A DNA stretch of 50,876 bases. It comes from Pilatotrama ljubarskyi (Eukaryota; Basidiomycota; Agaricomycetes; Polyporales; Polyporaceae). Shown one piece after another: positions 9,783-20,913 of this stretch. Both the position numbers and the translations under genes were made by a program. Every line of letters begins with the position of its first letter. The stretch's first letter is position 1. The notes under the pieces are model-generated. The model made no database searches, was not told the DNA's origin, and saw only the letters and a program-made list of their open reading frames with translations. The stretch spans positions 142,340 through 193,215 of the forward strand of contig MU277732.1 in NCBI GenBank assembly GCA_022385805.1. The letters run 5' to 3'.

Positions 9783-11900
9783 ACGGTATTTGTCGAAGAT
9801 GCGCGTGCATCTCTGAGGGTGCGCTCGGGGAGACGGAACGTCCCGCTCTCGCCTGCCGCGCGTCCAATAGCGACTCGCGAGGCATTCTCACAGAACGCTC
9901 CCACCGACCGGCGGTCGAGGCGCTGCCGCCACAGGCGTACCGCGCACCACTTCATTATCGGCGCTCGCGCACGCGAGAAGGCTGAGCCGGAGGACAGGTC
10001 CGGGGTATGCTTCATTGCTCTGCACATCTTACGCAAAGGGTAAGCATTCAAACGTTCACGTTCGCTGCTCTCCGCACGCGATATGACGTCCTGGCTCCTG
10101 ACGTGCACTTGATTTACTTCCGCGCCTAGGTGACGCTGCAGTCGCTCGCACGCGTGCACGACGACGTGACGTCCTGCAGCCGCGGCCTTTACGGGCTGCG
10201 CGTTCACACACCAGAGAGAGGCCGCTCTACCGTAAGCCGTTACAGCTAGCGGCGACGTCGAACTTGTGACCCGCGAGCGGTGCGGGGAGGAGGGCGTGCG
10301 GTATGACGTCTGCAGGGTGTATTTTTGTGGTTTCTGCGCGCGGTGAGAAGGAATGCACGAAGGGAGAAAAGGACGAGGCTGATCGACGGCCGATAGAAGA
10401 AACCGAGGGGCGCGCGCAGTACGTGGAATGGCTCCGAGGCGAGGTACGCCGCTCACCTGTTTGCCCTCCGAAGGCGTTCGATGACAAGGATGACAAGGAA
10501 GGGCGAGAAGCAGAGCAGGAGCGAGAAAATTGCAGGGGCGAGTGACCGCGTCCAGGTCGAGATAGCCTTTGCGCAGATGCTGCGTTGCCGAGGTTTGTCC
10601 TCGTGTCCCGCATTTCTTGGGAAAGACCGCTCGCGCTGACCTCATCCTCACGCGTCGTGAAATGACTTTTGCAGGCAGTCCTGCCGCCGCCAAGCCACGA
10701 CGTACAGAACGCGAGAGAAGGCCCGGGGGCGCGTGGCCCCCTCTCGCGGAGCGCGCCCGCGGGTCGAGGAAGGTTGAGGAACTACAGGAACGGGGGCTGG
10801 CTCGTACGGCGGAGGCGCGCAGATCATGCAGCCTATATTTGGAAGCATGCATCGATCGTCCGGGGCGGCGAGTGCGGGGCAGCTTCCTTGGCACACTGTA
10901 CAATTGGTGTGGCACCGGCGACCGCCAGGAGGCAATAAGAGTGGCGGAAGGCGAAGAAGGAAGAGGCAAGACACGGCGCGGAGGACGTTCCGTCCAAGTG
11001 CTCTTCTCTCCGCACCGCTGGGACGAAGCGCGAGCTGAAAGGATGACTACAGTAGCCAGGCAGAGGCAGCCCGGCCGGGCGGGGACGATCCCTTCCCTCG
11101 ACCGCGCGGACACCGGGACCCTCGGCGTGTGTTGCCCTGGACGGAGCATGGGCACACGACGACCGGGCGCGCTAGGCGATCCGGTGCGTGTGGTGGGGCC
11201 GCGGACGCGGGGCGAGAGAGCGAGAGAAAGAAGGACGCGGTGTGTTCCGCGCCGGAAGTTCGTGCGGAGGATGGGAGGAGGGATGTGACCAGTGCCGCGG
11301 AGGCTGTAGGGTGTGGGCCGTACTTGGGCCGGGTCTCCTGCGCCTTCGCGTGAGGGTGTGAGACCCGCATAAGGCGAGAGGACGGTTTCTGCAGGCTGAC
11401 AGAATGTCGGGCACTCGGGGCGTCCTCGGACGAGTCGCGCGGGATGAGTGGTAGGATGACCTGCAAGTGAACAGTGCACGGGTGCGCGCGAACGCTATCT
11501 GGGTGCGATTGGGACTGGCAACGGGGCGAGAGGGGCAGAGATTAGCGCAGGGGGTGAGAACGTGGGAGAGAGCGATCAACGAGTCGCAGCAGCCCGGGCT
11601 CTGCGTAATTTTAACGCCGCGCGCGAGTGGGCGGAGCTCGCGCGTCGCGCGTCGATGATGACGCCGGTTCAATGACTCGCTGCAATGCGGGGAAAGCGCA
11701 TGCATGTTCGACGTCCTGAACATACGCAAGGCAACATACGCTCTATGTCGAGCGCAGAAAACATACGTCGAAAGAGCGGTGTTGATGGATCAATTGCAAT
11801 GGCGGAGGGGTGATGTTTGATTTTGGTCGGCACCGGAAGCTTAAGCTGAGCTGCCCTGGCGAGGACATCCCTTTCCCGTATCTCTGGCGGCAACACGCGA
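9783..11900. other. GC-rich non-coding region upstream of the bZIP gene
   Basis: About 2 kb, strongly GC-rich, with long stop-free frames on both strands that are best explained by composition. The translations are rich in Arg, Ser, Pro and Ala and lack domains or intron structure. The region probably carries distal regulatory DNA for the bZIP gene. Confidence 0.4.
10084..10310. promoter_or_regulatory. Cluster of TGACGT(C/G) sites (ATF/CREB or UPRE-like)
   Basis: TGACGTC occurs at 10084-10090, 10167-10173 and 10304-10310, and TGACGTG at 10099-10105. Another GACGTC core lies near 10254. This is the classic core for bZIP factors, and the nearest downstream plus-strand gene encodes a bZIP protein about 1.75 kb away. 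Autoregulation is an inference. Confidence 0.45.
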
Positions 11901-12039
11901 TATAAGTCCGCCCCTCGAACCCGTCCATCTTTTTGAACCCGAACCCCCACCTCCGTCGTCGTCCGCTCCTTCCTCCCCCGCCCGCCCCCCACCGTCCTCG
12001 ACGCCCCGCACAGCGACCGACCCCGAAAACGACCTCGAG
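11901..12039 (+). promoter_or_regulatory. Core promoter and leader of the bZIP gene
   Basis: A TATAAG box at 11901-11906 is followed by a C/T-rich leader up to the ATG at 12040. The arrangement is typical of well-expressed basidiomycete genes. Confidence 0.6.
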
Positions 12040-14666
12040 ATGTCGTCAACGCACCACCTCCCCGCCCTGCACATGTCGCACCTCATCGCCCCCGACGCGC
12101 CCCTCACCTCCCCCATCTCCGACTCCCTCTCTGTCCCCTGGGACCGCGACCCTGCCCTCACCGCGCTCTACGACCCCTTCTCGCTCCCATTGTCTGCCTC
12201 GCCTCCCGGCAGCGGCATGATGCCCGGCGCAATGCCCGACACTCGCAAGGTGCTCAGGAGCCGCATGACGCCCGACGAGTCCGTCGAGCAGTGTCTCCCC
12301 ACCCACCAGGTCTTCGACTTCGTGCCCGGCGCGACCGCCGCCCAGCAGATGTGCAGCAGCCCTGCCTCCACGCCCGAGTCGTCCCCCCAGGCCGAGCCGC
12401 AGCAGCTCCCGCAGCGCGGTGCTGCGATGCACCACCACACCTCGTCCTTCTCCGCCGCAGGGTCCCCGGCACCCTCCGCAGGAAGCGTCGTCGTGCCCTC
12501 CAAGCGGCCCTCGGTCGGACCGACGTCGGCAGCGACGAAGAAGGCGCGTGGAGAGCGCATCACGACGAAGGACTTCGTTCCGCCGGATGTGACCGGGCTC
12601 AGCAAGCGCGAGGCTCGGCTTGTCAAGAACCGCGCTGCGGCGTTCTTGAGCAGGCAGCGCAAGCGGGAGGAGTTCGAGAACATGGAAATGTGAGTCCTCC
12701 TGCTTTTCGAGTTCCCTGCCTTCCCGCTCTTTCGCCGCGTTCCTTTATCTCCTCCGCGAAGCCTTTGGATTCAGGAACGTGCCACCCTCGCAACGCGTAC
12801 TCGGCTGCTGGACTCGTAGATGCATCTCAGTGTCCACTTCGTATGGACGTGCAGAGTCCAGAAGACCAGGCGCAGCACCGGCTCGGGACCCTGTTACCCA
12901 GGGCAGGCGTATAGTGACTCTCGTCGCTCAGACCTCTGCTCCACTGTGCACACCCTCGATATATGCGCGGGCGGCCCGGGTCATCTGTTGCGAACGGCGT
13001 TCGCGACTGTATGCACCGTCGTAAAGAGACCGGAGGAGGCGTTGCGACGACCGAAATTGCGCGACAACGTCATAGGCGCCCTTCCTCGTCTTCTGATTGG
13101 CTGCCGCGGTCCCTATCTCTGGAGACTACGGCCGCTCGCTGCAGAGCACTCAGCGATGATCAGAAGATGTCTGCTATCTTACCTGCAGCGGTTCTCTAAA
13201 GCCCAGCTGCGCCTTTCTGATCACTGTCGGGAGCTCCCTGCGTTTCGGAGCGCTCGTGTTCGTTAAGGCTGTGGCCTTCCATCGTTGTTCCAGCCTGTTC
13301 GCCTGCCTGCGAGCGAGCTACTTCGCTCATTCTCAGCTTGTTCGGGATATCGACGCTGACCTCTTCCTTCTCACAGCCGCGTTGCGGAGCTTGAGCAGGA
13401 GAACGCACGTCTTCTCGCGCTCGCTCAGCAGCAACAGCAGGGTGGCCATGCCCCGGCGTCGTCGGCATCCGCCGACCAAGGGCTCCTGTCGGAGGTGGAG
13501 CAACTCCGACGACAGCTGGCGGAGACGCAGCAGCGCGAGCGCGAACTCGCCGCGAAGCTGTCGAGTGTCCCTGCAGAGGCGACGTCAGCCGTCGTGCGGA
13601 AAGCAGACGGCGTGAAGGTGGAGGCCGTCGAGCCTCAGCTGCCTGCGTCGTTGCGCGCACACAAGGGCGAGCGGTCGGGCGCGAGTCTCGGACTGATGGT
13701 GAGTTCCGCGCCGGGCATTTTGCATCTTTCTGGAAGTTCGCACGAGACTGACGAAAACGCCGCCGGGGACAGGTCCTCCTTTGCGCGCTGCCCACGCTCC
13801 TGTCGATGCCTGCCCATCACGCCATGTCGAGCAGCGGCGTGTCGTTCAACCCGCCGCCGTCGCACCACTCGCATTCGCACTCGCACTCGACGTCGCTCGA
13901 CATGGCGACGTTTCCGACGAGCAGCGACTACGACTGGAACCTCGGCTTTGGCTCTGGAGGTGCGATGGACCTCGACCTCGCGCCGTCGTCTTTGACCTCG
14001 ACGGAGGAGCGTGCATCCACCTCTGGCTCGGAGTTCAAGAAGCTCGAGTTCGTGGACGTCGATGCGGAGAAACTCGGCTTGAGCGGTCTGGACATCTCGT
14101 TCGACGCGAGCGCGGCCAAGGACGGCCGCATCCGCGTGCGCATCCACCCTCCCTCGGCAACCGGTACCACGTCTTCCTCCGCTTCGGACAACGGCAGCGA
14201 CGGCAGCGCGCACTTGAAGGAACAGGAGGAGGACCAGACGATGTGGCACGACGCGGAGGACGACCTCGGGCCGTTCCTCGGGATCGGCGCGAACGACTTT
14301 GGGTTCGACCACCTCGACCACCCCGAGCACGGGCTGCAGGTCCCCTCGTCCTCGTCTCTATCCCTCGGCTACCCACCCTCTTCCTACTCGTCGCTCTCGT
14401 CCTTCTCAGGGTCGTCGTCCTCGCCCTCGATGGTCTCGTCGCCGACGAACGCGTTCTTCACGAGCGCGCCGTCGCCCGGGTCGTCGCAGATGCCGAACGA
14501 GTACGAGTTCGAGCTGGGGAGCGAGTACGGGAGCGTTGGGAGCGGGATGTCGCGCGCGGGCAGCCCGGGCGCCCTTGGCGGTGGCCGCAGGAGGGTGCGC
14601 ATCGCGCTGCGGGGGATGCCTGGGAAGGGCAAGGAGGGCGGCGAGTGGGAGGTCGAGGTCTGCTAG
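12040..14666 (+). CDS. bZIP transcription factor, possibly membrane-tethered (3 exons, 621 aa)
   Basis: Exons 12040-12689, 13377-13698 and 13773-14666 join in phase to 621 residues. The basic region is about residues 188-212 (SKREARLVKNRAAAFLSRQR, with the N-x-A-A-x-x-S-R core). Intron 1 follows it, and the leucine zipper resumes as IRVAELEQENARLLALA, then a second heptad stretch (VEQLRRQLAETQQRERELAA). The basic region looks closer to ATF6/CREB3 and plant bZIP28 types than to yeast Hac1 (family knowledge). Directly across the exon 2/3 junction lies a hydrophobic run LGLMVLLCALPTLLSM (about 322-337), which could be a short membrane anchor. The rest is Ser/Gly-rich, His-repeat and acidic sequence ending MPGKGKEGGEWEVEVC. 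Intron 1 is 687 nt, about ten times the local norm. Confidence 0.88.
12690..13376 (+). other. Oversized intron 1 of the bZIP gene
   Basis: The 687-nt intron interrupts the basic region/zipper junction. It begins GTGAGTCC and ends CTTCTCACAG; both sites fit the flanking phase. A further plausible acceptor, TTGGATTCAG near 12774, ends a normal-length intron but would not restore the zipper. The extra sequence could be an old insertion. No gene was found inside. Confidence 0.7.
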
Positions 14667-17600
14667 GCCTTGGCCTACGCTTGCGCTTGCTCGTTCACGT
14701 CTCTTGACCCTTGTGCCCCGCGTTGGTTGTCGGCTGGTGTCGTCCGGTCTTGTCGAACATGCGGCTTCCTGGTCCGGTAAAATGCGTGAAGACCTCCTCG
14801 CGCGGGGGCGCCGGAGATGCGCTTATGGTTTAAGCTATGCCTGGGTGGTTCCGCCTTTTCCTCTTCTCCTTCTCGATGTTCTTCTCTCCTCGCGCGCTCG
14901 CGCGGACGCGAGCCTTTTCTCCTTTGTGTCTGTCTGCCCGTCGTACTCTACTCGCTTGTGATATGTATCGTTGGCTTTCGTGCTCTCTCGCGCTCGCCGC
15001 CGCCGCCGTCTTTTCTCCGTCCATACGTAGTCAGTCAGTCCGTTAGTTTGCCATAAAACCCCGTAGCATACATCCCGCACTCCCATGCATCGTACATACA
15101 TACATCCATACATCCATACACCCCACCACGCCATCCTCACCCCGCACCCCAGACCACCATCCTCACCCCGCATCCTTCGCGCCTACGGATGAGGCGCGGA
15201 GGACGCAGAAGTACCGTACATACTCGCGCTGCTCGCTAAGCCTACTATTACCCCGCCCGTACCGTATCGAATACCCCACCTCGCCGCCTGTTTTCCTTTC
15301 TTCTTTCCATGGTTGTTGGTTAGTCGCCCTTTCTCACTTTCACCCCCTACTGGCACCTCGGTGTCTTCCTGCGGAGTCGCTCGATTCCGGAGGTTTTTGG
15401 TATCATGTTTTCGCGTCGCTCGTTTGCTGCCTCGTTATATGGGTTGACGTGTCTCGATTTCCCGCGCACGCACAGACAAAAAGGTGGTGTTCCTATGGAT
15501 GTACATGTATGGTCTATGGAGTTACACACATGAACGTTAGACGGTATACTCTTTATGAGTCCTCCCCCCTCTCAGTGTCTGCGTCGTGCGTGAATCTGTG
15601 CTGGCTCGTTCGCACATGCCTCCGGGATAAGGCTCCGTCAGAACGAAGAGAGCCGAGGCGGTCGTCGTACGGATCATGAGCAACGCCCGACTCGGCGACG
15701 TGAATAGAGGAAGGCGTTGCGCGCGAGAGTAGGCGTAGGCAGACGGTCTCGTTCGCGAGTGTTCCGAGGCTCGCGCTCTGTGGAGACATAGCCGGGGCGG
15801 TTTGCCCGAATGGGCCGGTCCTAGTGGAAAGAAGTAAAGGAGCATCACGGCATGCGCCACAGCTGAAAGCGCTACTAGCTAGCGTAGTCGTCACCAACAC
15901 GAAGTCGACGAGGACTGCTGGCGCCCACCATCTGAGTCGGCGTAGCGTCGATACCGCGCAAGAGTTGTGGCCGATCTGATGTCGCCCATCGGAACCGCCA
16001 TGCGTCACTAAATTTCGTCGGGGGTCTAGTCGCAGCCGGATATCGACCAATGCGCCGTGCCCGAGGCAAGCCTGAACGGCCGCCCGTCCGCGAGTCTGTC
16101 CTGAACCGTGCATCGTGTTTGCCAAGCAGGCACTGGACGACGCGCGGAGCGCAGGGCGAAGGCCGGGAGGGTGCTCGCCCGCTCGTGGCCTGCGTCGGAC
16201 ATTGGGGGCTTGTCAGTTATGACGGGGCGACGGGAACGGCGACGACGCGGGCGCGTGCACTCACTTCCGGCACTCGTATGACATTGTCGCAGTGGCCGCT
16301 ATCCAAGGAGGTAGTACGTGCTGGTGGACGAGACACCGACATGTCCTGGTAAGATGGGCGACTATTCGGAGATGAGTTCATTCTTGCCGAACCCAGTCAC
16401 GTCGTTGAGTCTCATAGGAAGCGTAGCCTGTCAGGCAAGAGCACCTCGGAGTGGGTTGAGGGGGCGTCGAAAGCTGCCAGGGAGGCGCTTATACGTCGCC
16501 TGTGGTGCATTTTCCTGGAGCGAGGCGGCGTAGCAGAGAAGGCGACTAGCCGCCATGAAGGAGGGTTTGGTGCGGTGAGCGATGCGATAGGAGAGTTGCT
16601 GGGATCACTCAGAGCGCCGTGGTTTTTTGTAGGTCCTGGTTGCTTGAGGATCCGATGTTTGCCAAAGTATCCAGAATCTGTGCGCCAATGGTTCTGGTTC
16701 ATGCTGGCTCAAGCCGCGCGGTACATGTACAGCTGGACATACTGCGAGCGTCTGCAGCAGCTGGCAGCCACAGGAACGTGCCACAGCGGAGGTCAGCGCT
16801 ACACTGGCGGTGGGCATAATGCGGAAAACACACCTACAATAGGGGTCACCGTGAAGGGGATTGACCGCAGTTGCTCAGCAGAGCTAAGCTCGCTCCGCTC
16901 CAAATGTGGTGAGCAAGGGTCGAGGCAGTCGCGTGCATCACGACCAGTTCGCAGCTTCACTGAGTAGACCCTGCAAAGGCGAGCCATAGCCTATTGAGAA
17001 TATATGCTTGCTCTCCGAAGTAGTGAAGATTCTGTCCGGTGTCGGTCACGAACCTGTTTCACAACCACCAGCCGAGGGAGGCGCTCCGAGCTCTAGACGC
17101 TCTCCACGACAGCAGATTCTTGTACAGAGGCACCGCTGGCTATCGAGGACGAGGGTTCAGCAGTAGAGCGAACATCGGACAAGATGTCGCCCTCACTCGG
17201 TGTAATGAAGGTGGGATCTGAGGTCACGGCTCGATTGATTGCGAAAAATGGATCCACGATTAACCTGTGTACCTGCAATGAGCACGTCCAAGATGGGCAC
17301 ACAGGGAGGAACAGAGGGATACACAGACATGCACGAGACCACCCTGCTTGTGGGTCGACGGTCCTTGGCGCTGGGGACTACCCATGCTCATACGAGGATA
17401 GGGGCCCATAGAAAGTAGGAAGGATGACGCAACTATGAAATCCGATAGCTCAGGGCAAAGTCTCGCGAACCAGCAGTGATCTTGATTCCTCTCGATAGGG
17501 CCGTCTGGATGCAGACTGGATGAGGGATGTCGTAATGCTCCAGTGTCCTCAATGTACACTGCACGCACCGGGTTGTCGTCTTCACTGTCCCAAGACGACA

Positions 17601-18020
17601 TACGGCGCTCCGGGGGCACGGACGCCAGTACCAATTATTGCCTCGCTGCACCGTAACATGCGTATTTCCCCGTTGAACGTCGGCGCTTCTCAGGATGCGC
17701 CCACAAACACCCACATGAACGCGCGTCGTGTCGATCGAGGTGTTGGAGGGAAGTGTGATTTAGCGCGCGGAGATGCTGGCCGGGACACTCTTGCAGCCCC
17801 GACGCCGGAACGGATGCCGCCAGAGTTCCGTGTAACATGAGTGGCCGGCCGGTGCTAGCGCCCCCAAGCAGACAATCGCCGTCGATCCCTCTCGCTTGAC
17901 GCCAGCGGACGGGGCACGACCTGCGGAACCAGCTCGCAAGTCGGAGCAGCGCTATGGCGGAAAATGAGCGTCGCTTGAACTGAGTGCGCAACAGCGATGT
18001 GAAGACAGCCTATGGAGGTG
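14667..18020. other. Gene-poor region
   Basis: The first 0.9 kb is the bZIP 3' flank: a pyrimidine-rich stretch, then short imperfect repeats (ACATACATCC units near 15095-15120; CATCCTCACCCCGCA units near 15130-15175). From 15.6 to 18.0 kb only unsupported open frames occur. One minus-strand frame at 17260-17634 (with MSSWDSEDDNPVRAVYIED) reads like protein, but I could not extend it by splicing. No transposon ends were seen. Confidence 0.4.
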
Positions 18021-18026
18021 TATAAG
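18021..18026 (+). promoter_or_regulatory. TATAAG box of the Cys-rich gene
   Basis: TATAAG lies 110 nt before the ATG at 18136 and is followed by a C/T-rich segment (CTCCTCTCCCTACTTC). The position supports the start chosen for the small gene. Confidence 0.55.
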
Positions 18027-18135
18027 AGGGCAAGCTCCTCTCCCTACTTCAGCACAATCCTTCAGCGAACTCGGCAACATTTCCTCACAACGTACCGACC
18101 CCAACCTAGGCCAATCTCAGCCGGCCATATTCAGG

Positions 18136-18684
18136 ATGTGCTGGAAACGCATGTGAGTTGTCCGCGATACACGGAGTGATTGCTTGACTCATCTGGAGGC
18201 CAGGCAACAACGGGTCTGGAAGTCATGGTGAGCTTAGCATAGCATATATATGGCCACTCCTGACTCCGTCTGTAGCGGCGACAACAGGATCGATGTGAGT
18301 AGTGTTCACCCTCAGAATGATCATGTACTGAACTCACAATATCATAGTGGGTACCGGTGAGTCAGAAGAGTTCTTCCATTCATAGAGCAACTCCTGACCT
18401 ATCACCAGGTCCAATGCAGCGCAGCGAACTGCAGGCTCAGCCCGACGCACCCCGCCTCATGCCAAGGGCTGCAATGCATTAAAAGCTGTCATCAATCGTG
18501 AGTACGTTATCCCCACGAGGAACAGAGAATCTGAGTCATACCGCGCACAGGTGGCAGAAGCCAGAGAGGGCACCCGGTAAGCCGCTCCGCTGCGGCACTT
18601 CTCCAGCCTCTGACGACGCTTCTAGTGTGGGAGATCTATGATTTCTGCCCGTCGTGCAAGGCTGCGGGGTACTCACTGAGCTGA
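18136..18684 (+). CDS. Small Cys-rich protein encoded by seven micro-exons (80 aa)
   Basis: Exons are 18136-18152 (17 nt), 18204-18227 (24), 18276-18294 (19), 18348-18356 (9), 18409-18497 (89), 18551-18576 (26) and 18626-18684 (59). All six introns are 48-53 nt with good GTGAGN or GTAAGN donors and CAG/TAG acceptors. The sum is exactly 81 codons. The protein starts MCWKRMQQRVWKSCGDNR and ends EIYDFCPSCKAAGYSLS. Cysteines at 2, 14, 26, 31, 41, 46, 50, 69 and 72, plus His38 and His51, give C-x4-C, C-x4-C-x3-C-H and CPSC patterns suggestive of metal binding. No signal peptide is visible. I recall similar short Cys/His proteins in Agaricomycetes but no function. Transcript evidence would settle the very short exons. 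Confidence 0.75.
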
Positions 18685-19733
18685 GCCCGGGGCTATGGCG
18701 CTGATTCCGTCTCATGAAGATGCTCTCACCCTTGTGGTGGACGCGGACTGCGTAGCACGACTATGCCTATTGCCTAGCAGTGTACCATGAGGTCTTGATG
18801 TATGCATGTATGCTTTGGAGTTTGAGCAGAGGGACAGTTGGCGGAGAGAGGCGCCATAAGGAAAACAGGTATCATGACGGCGTAAAGGGATGGGCCCGTC
18901 GCTGAAGTAAGGCTATCCACGACGGGTGGACACGTTGTACAACGCACTTCGGGGTAAGCACGCGATGCCCATGACGTCCCTCGTGGATTGTCAAAGCTGA
19001 ACAGGTATCGCGTTTTCGCGCCAGAGTCGAGTGATTGTCTCTCATAGCTGACGATCGGATAACGGAATATGGCTCTAGACGAGTTAGCCCAGCATGCGTG
19101 ATGCGCATGTTCAGCAGCGTACCCAGGTGGGACACGGCTTATAGTGTGCAACGACTCAGGAAATCAGCTGAGATGGTCGCGGAACCGCAGTTGTAGCTAT
19201 GGACGACCTATGTCATCCATGACGCGTACATAGAAACATCCTGCGACGGAGCTTCATATTAGCGAGACTGCTTGAAGAGACGACCACTTCGCAGTGCAGG
19301 GGCCAAATGAAGGCGAGAACGTACCTCCCTTACATGAAGGTTCGCTTAGCCGTTCTTGAACCAGGCATCAAGCCTGGAGGAGCGAGTAGTCATGAGCCAA
19401 GACGACGGGAGCTAAGTGTTCTCCCAGAGCATGGACAATCTCGCCTAGGGCGGAGTTGCCATCTGTGCACGCACACATCGCGCTAGAGTAATACGGAACA
19501 GTAAGTGAGCAAGCCGGAGAAGCAGCCACGCAACCTGGGAGTGGGTAGGTCCAAGCGGATTCCCTGAAGTAACATGGGGATGGACGCATTGTAAGAGCCA
19601 GCGAATCGACTGATGTTCTGCGGGGTAAAGGGGGTGCACTCAATTATACCTATACATGTACGCATACTGCCATCTTCTATATTCGCAAATAAATCATGGT
19701 GTCCGGCGGGAAGACGGGACACGACGAGATGGC
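18685..19733. other. Intergenic; nothing recognised
   Basis: Lies between the small Cys-rich gene and the ISA2 3' end. A 125-codon minus-strand frame (18774-19151) has no domain or splice partner and I do not call it. No repeats are evident. Confidence 0.35.
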
Positions 19734-20610
19734 TCATAGCTTCAGCTCCCAGCTGACACCGCAACCGCAGCCACTCCCTTTAGCCTGAAATCAACGTGAG
19801 CATGGAAGCTCATAAGACGAAGACATCACGGAAGGGAAAGACCGCATACCTGAGGGTTGTCCACTACCCTGAAGCTACTCCCAATGAGCTCTGTTGCGAA
19901 GTCTATCGTTGAGCCCTTCAGCAAAGACATAGACACTGCGTCGACATAAATGTTTGAGGGCTTGATGAGAGGGTGCGAGAAGTGACTAAGGAACCGCATA
20001 CAGTCAATTGGGCCACAAGAGCTGGAGGATACGGAACGCACTAGTCATCTGGCTCTTTCGAGCGAGCGAGCTCCAGCTTGTACTGGTACCCATGGCATCC
20101 TCCGCTCTCCACAGCAACACGGAGAGCTGCGTCCGGGTTCCCTTCTCGCTGTGCGACTGCTCGTAGTTGCTGCACGTCATGAGACGCCTGCTGGGATGAC
20201 ACCAGTTCGACTCTGCTCACCTCTGCAGCTCTATCTGTCAACTCCAGAACCGCCTCTTCTGGAGGTACGAAGTCAATGTCCGGCTCGTCCGCATCCTCAT
20301 CCTGCTGTCGTATAGAGGATGGTGAAGGGTATGAGACGAGCTGCGCGTGTTGCCCTGGAGGATGCTGAGCGTGCGCTGCACGTGTAGAGGATGTCGTGAA
20401 GAACGTCCGGCGAGGACCGTGTGCTAGTCGCGAAGACGAGGAATTAGCTGGTGGCAATGAGGACGCGGCGAGCCGAATTGGTACTGTGGTGGCACAGGAC
20501 GAGAGACTCCTCCGTGCTGGTCGAGCTGAGCTACGTAGACACCGAGCAGGCGAGGAGATGAAGGTGCGCAGCAGGTATGTCGAGCACGGTGTATGCATGG
20601 TCACGGTCAT
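19734..20610 (-). CDS. ISA2: Mitochondrial iron-sulfur cluster assembly factor ISA2 (3 exons, 251 aa)
   Basis: Exons 20610-20042, 19985-19850 and 19784-19734 join in phase. This is the A-type Fe-S assembly family (IscA/HesB). Isa2 works with Isa1 and Iba57 in the mitochondrial matrix to build [4Fe-4S] clusters. The conserved cysteine triad is present: Cys172 in ESGGCHGYQYK, and Cys241 and Cys243 in GSGCGCGVSW. Between them is the signature LLKGSTIDFATELIGSSF, then RVVDNPQ. The first about 110 residues form a Ser/Arg/Ala-rich presequence and linker, followed by an acidic stretch (QQDEDADEPDIDF). The ATG at 20610 is used; a second in-frame ATG at 20598 would also work. It is divergent from the YciI-like gene starting at 20914. 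Confidence 0.93.
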
Positions 20611-20913
20611 CGAGGGAGCGGTGAGCTCGACTGCCAGTGGTCCTCCGCTGACGAAGAGCACGACACGGAGTGGCCAGGAGCATTAGGCGCCCCGGGAGGG
20701 CATCAGGGAGCGAGCGGCCCGACAATGCGCGTCTATCTAATCTCTTGTTCGCGTGGCACTTTCTTTCAAGGAACTCCTGCCGCATCCTGAACCGGCTCGC
20801 GACTTTGAGCGGACCGTCCACGGCCCCATAGTACATCCCAGGAATACATGCGAGCTTCGCAACTTGAACCTGTTCTTCCACGTACACGGCTTGGTTAGTA
20901 CTTGAAGCAGAAG
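20611..20913. promoter_or_regulatory. Bidirectional promoter between ISA2 and YciI-like gene 2
   Basis: Only 303 nt separates the two start codons, so both promoters must overlap here. No TATAAG box is clear in either direction. Confidence 0.6.

Noticed and set aside
9650..11479. A 609-codon minus-strand open frame, with a 239-codon frame on the other strand
   Set aside because: The region is so GC-rich that stops are rare in every frame. Both translations are Arg/Ser/Pro/Ala-rich, overlap each other and lack domains, and no introns are needed, unlike neighbouring genes.
12040..14666. HAC1-type factor with unconventional Ire1 splicing
   Set aside because: The long intron has ordinary GT-AG ends, and I see no paired Ire1 stem-loops with the CNG/CNG cleavage pattern. 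The basic region is not Hac1-like.
15553..16125. 190-codon minus-strand open frame
   Set aside because: No domain, no splice partners, composition typical of a chance frame in GC-rich DNA.
14667..18020. Transposon origin for the gene-poor stretch
   Set aside because: No long terminal repeats, inverted ends, reverse transcriptase or transposase motifs could be found by eye.
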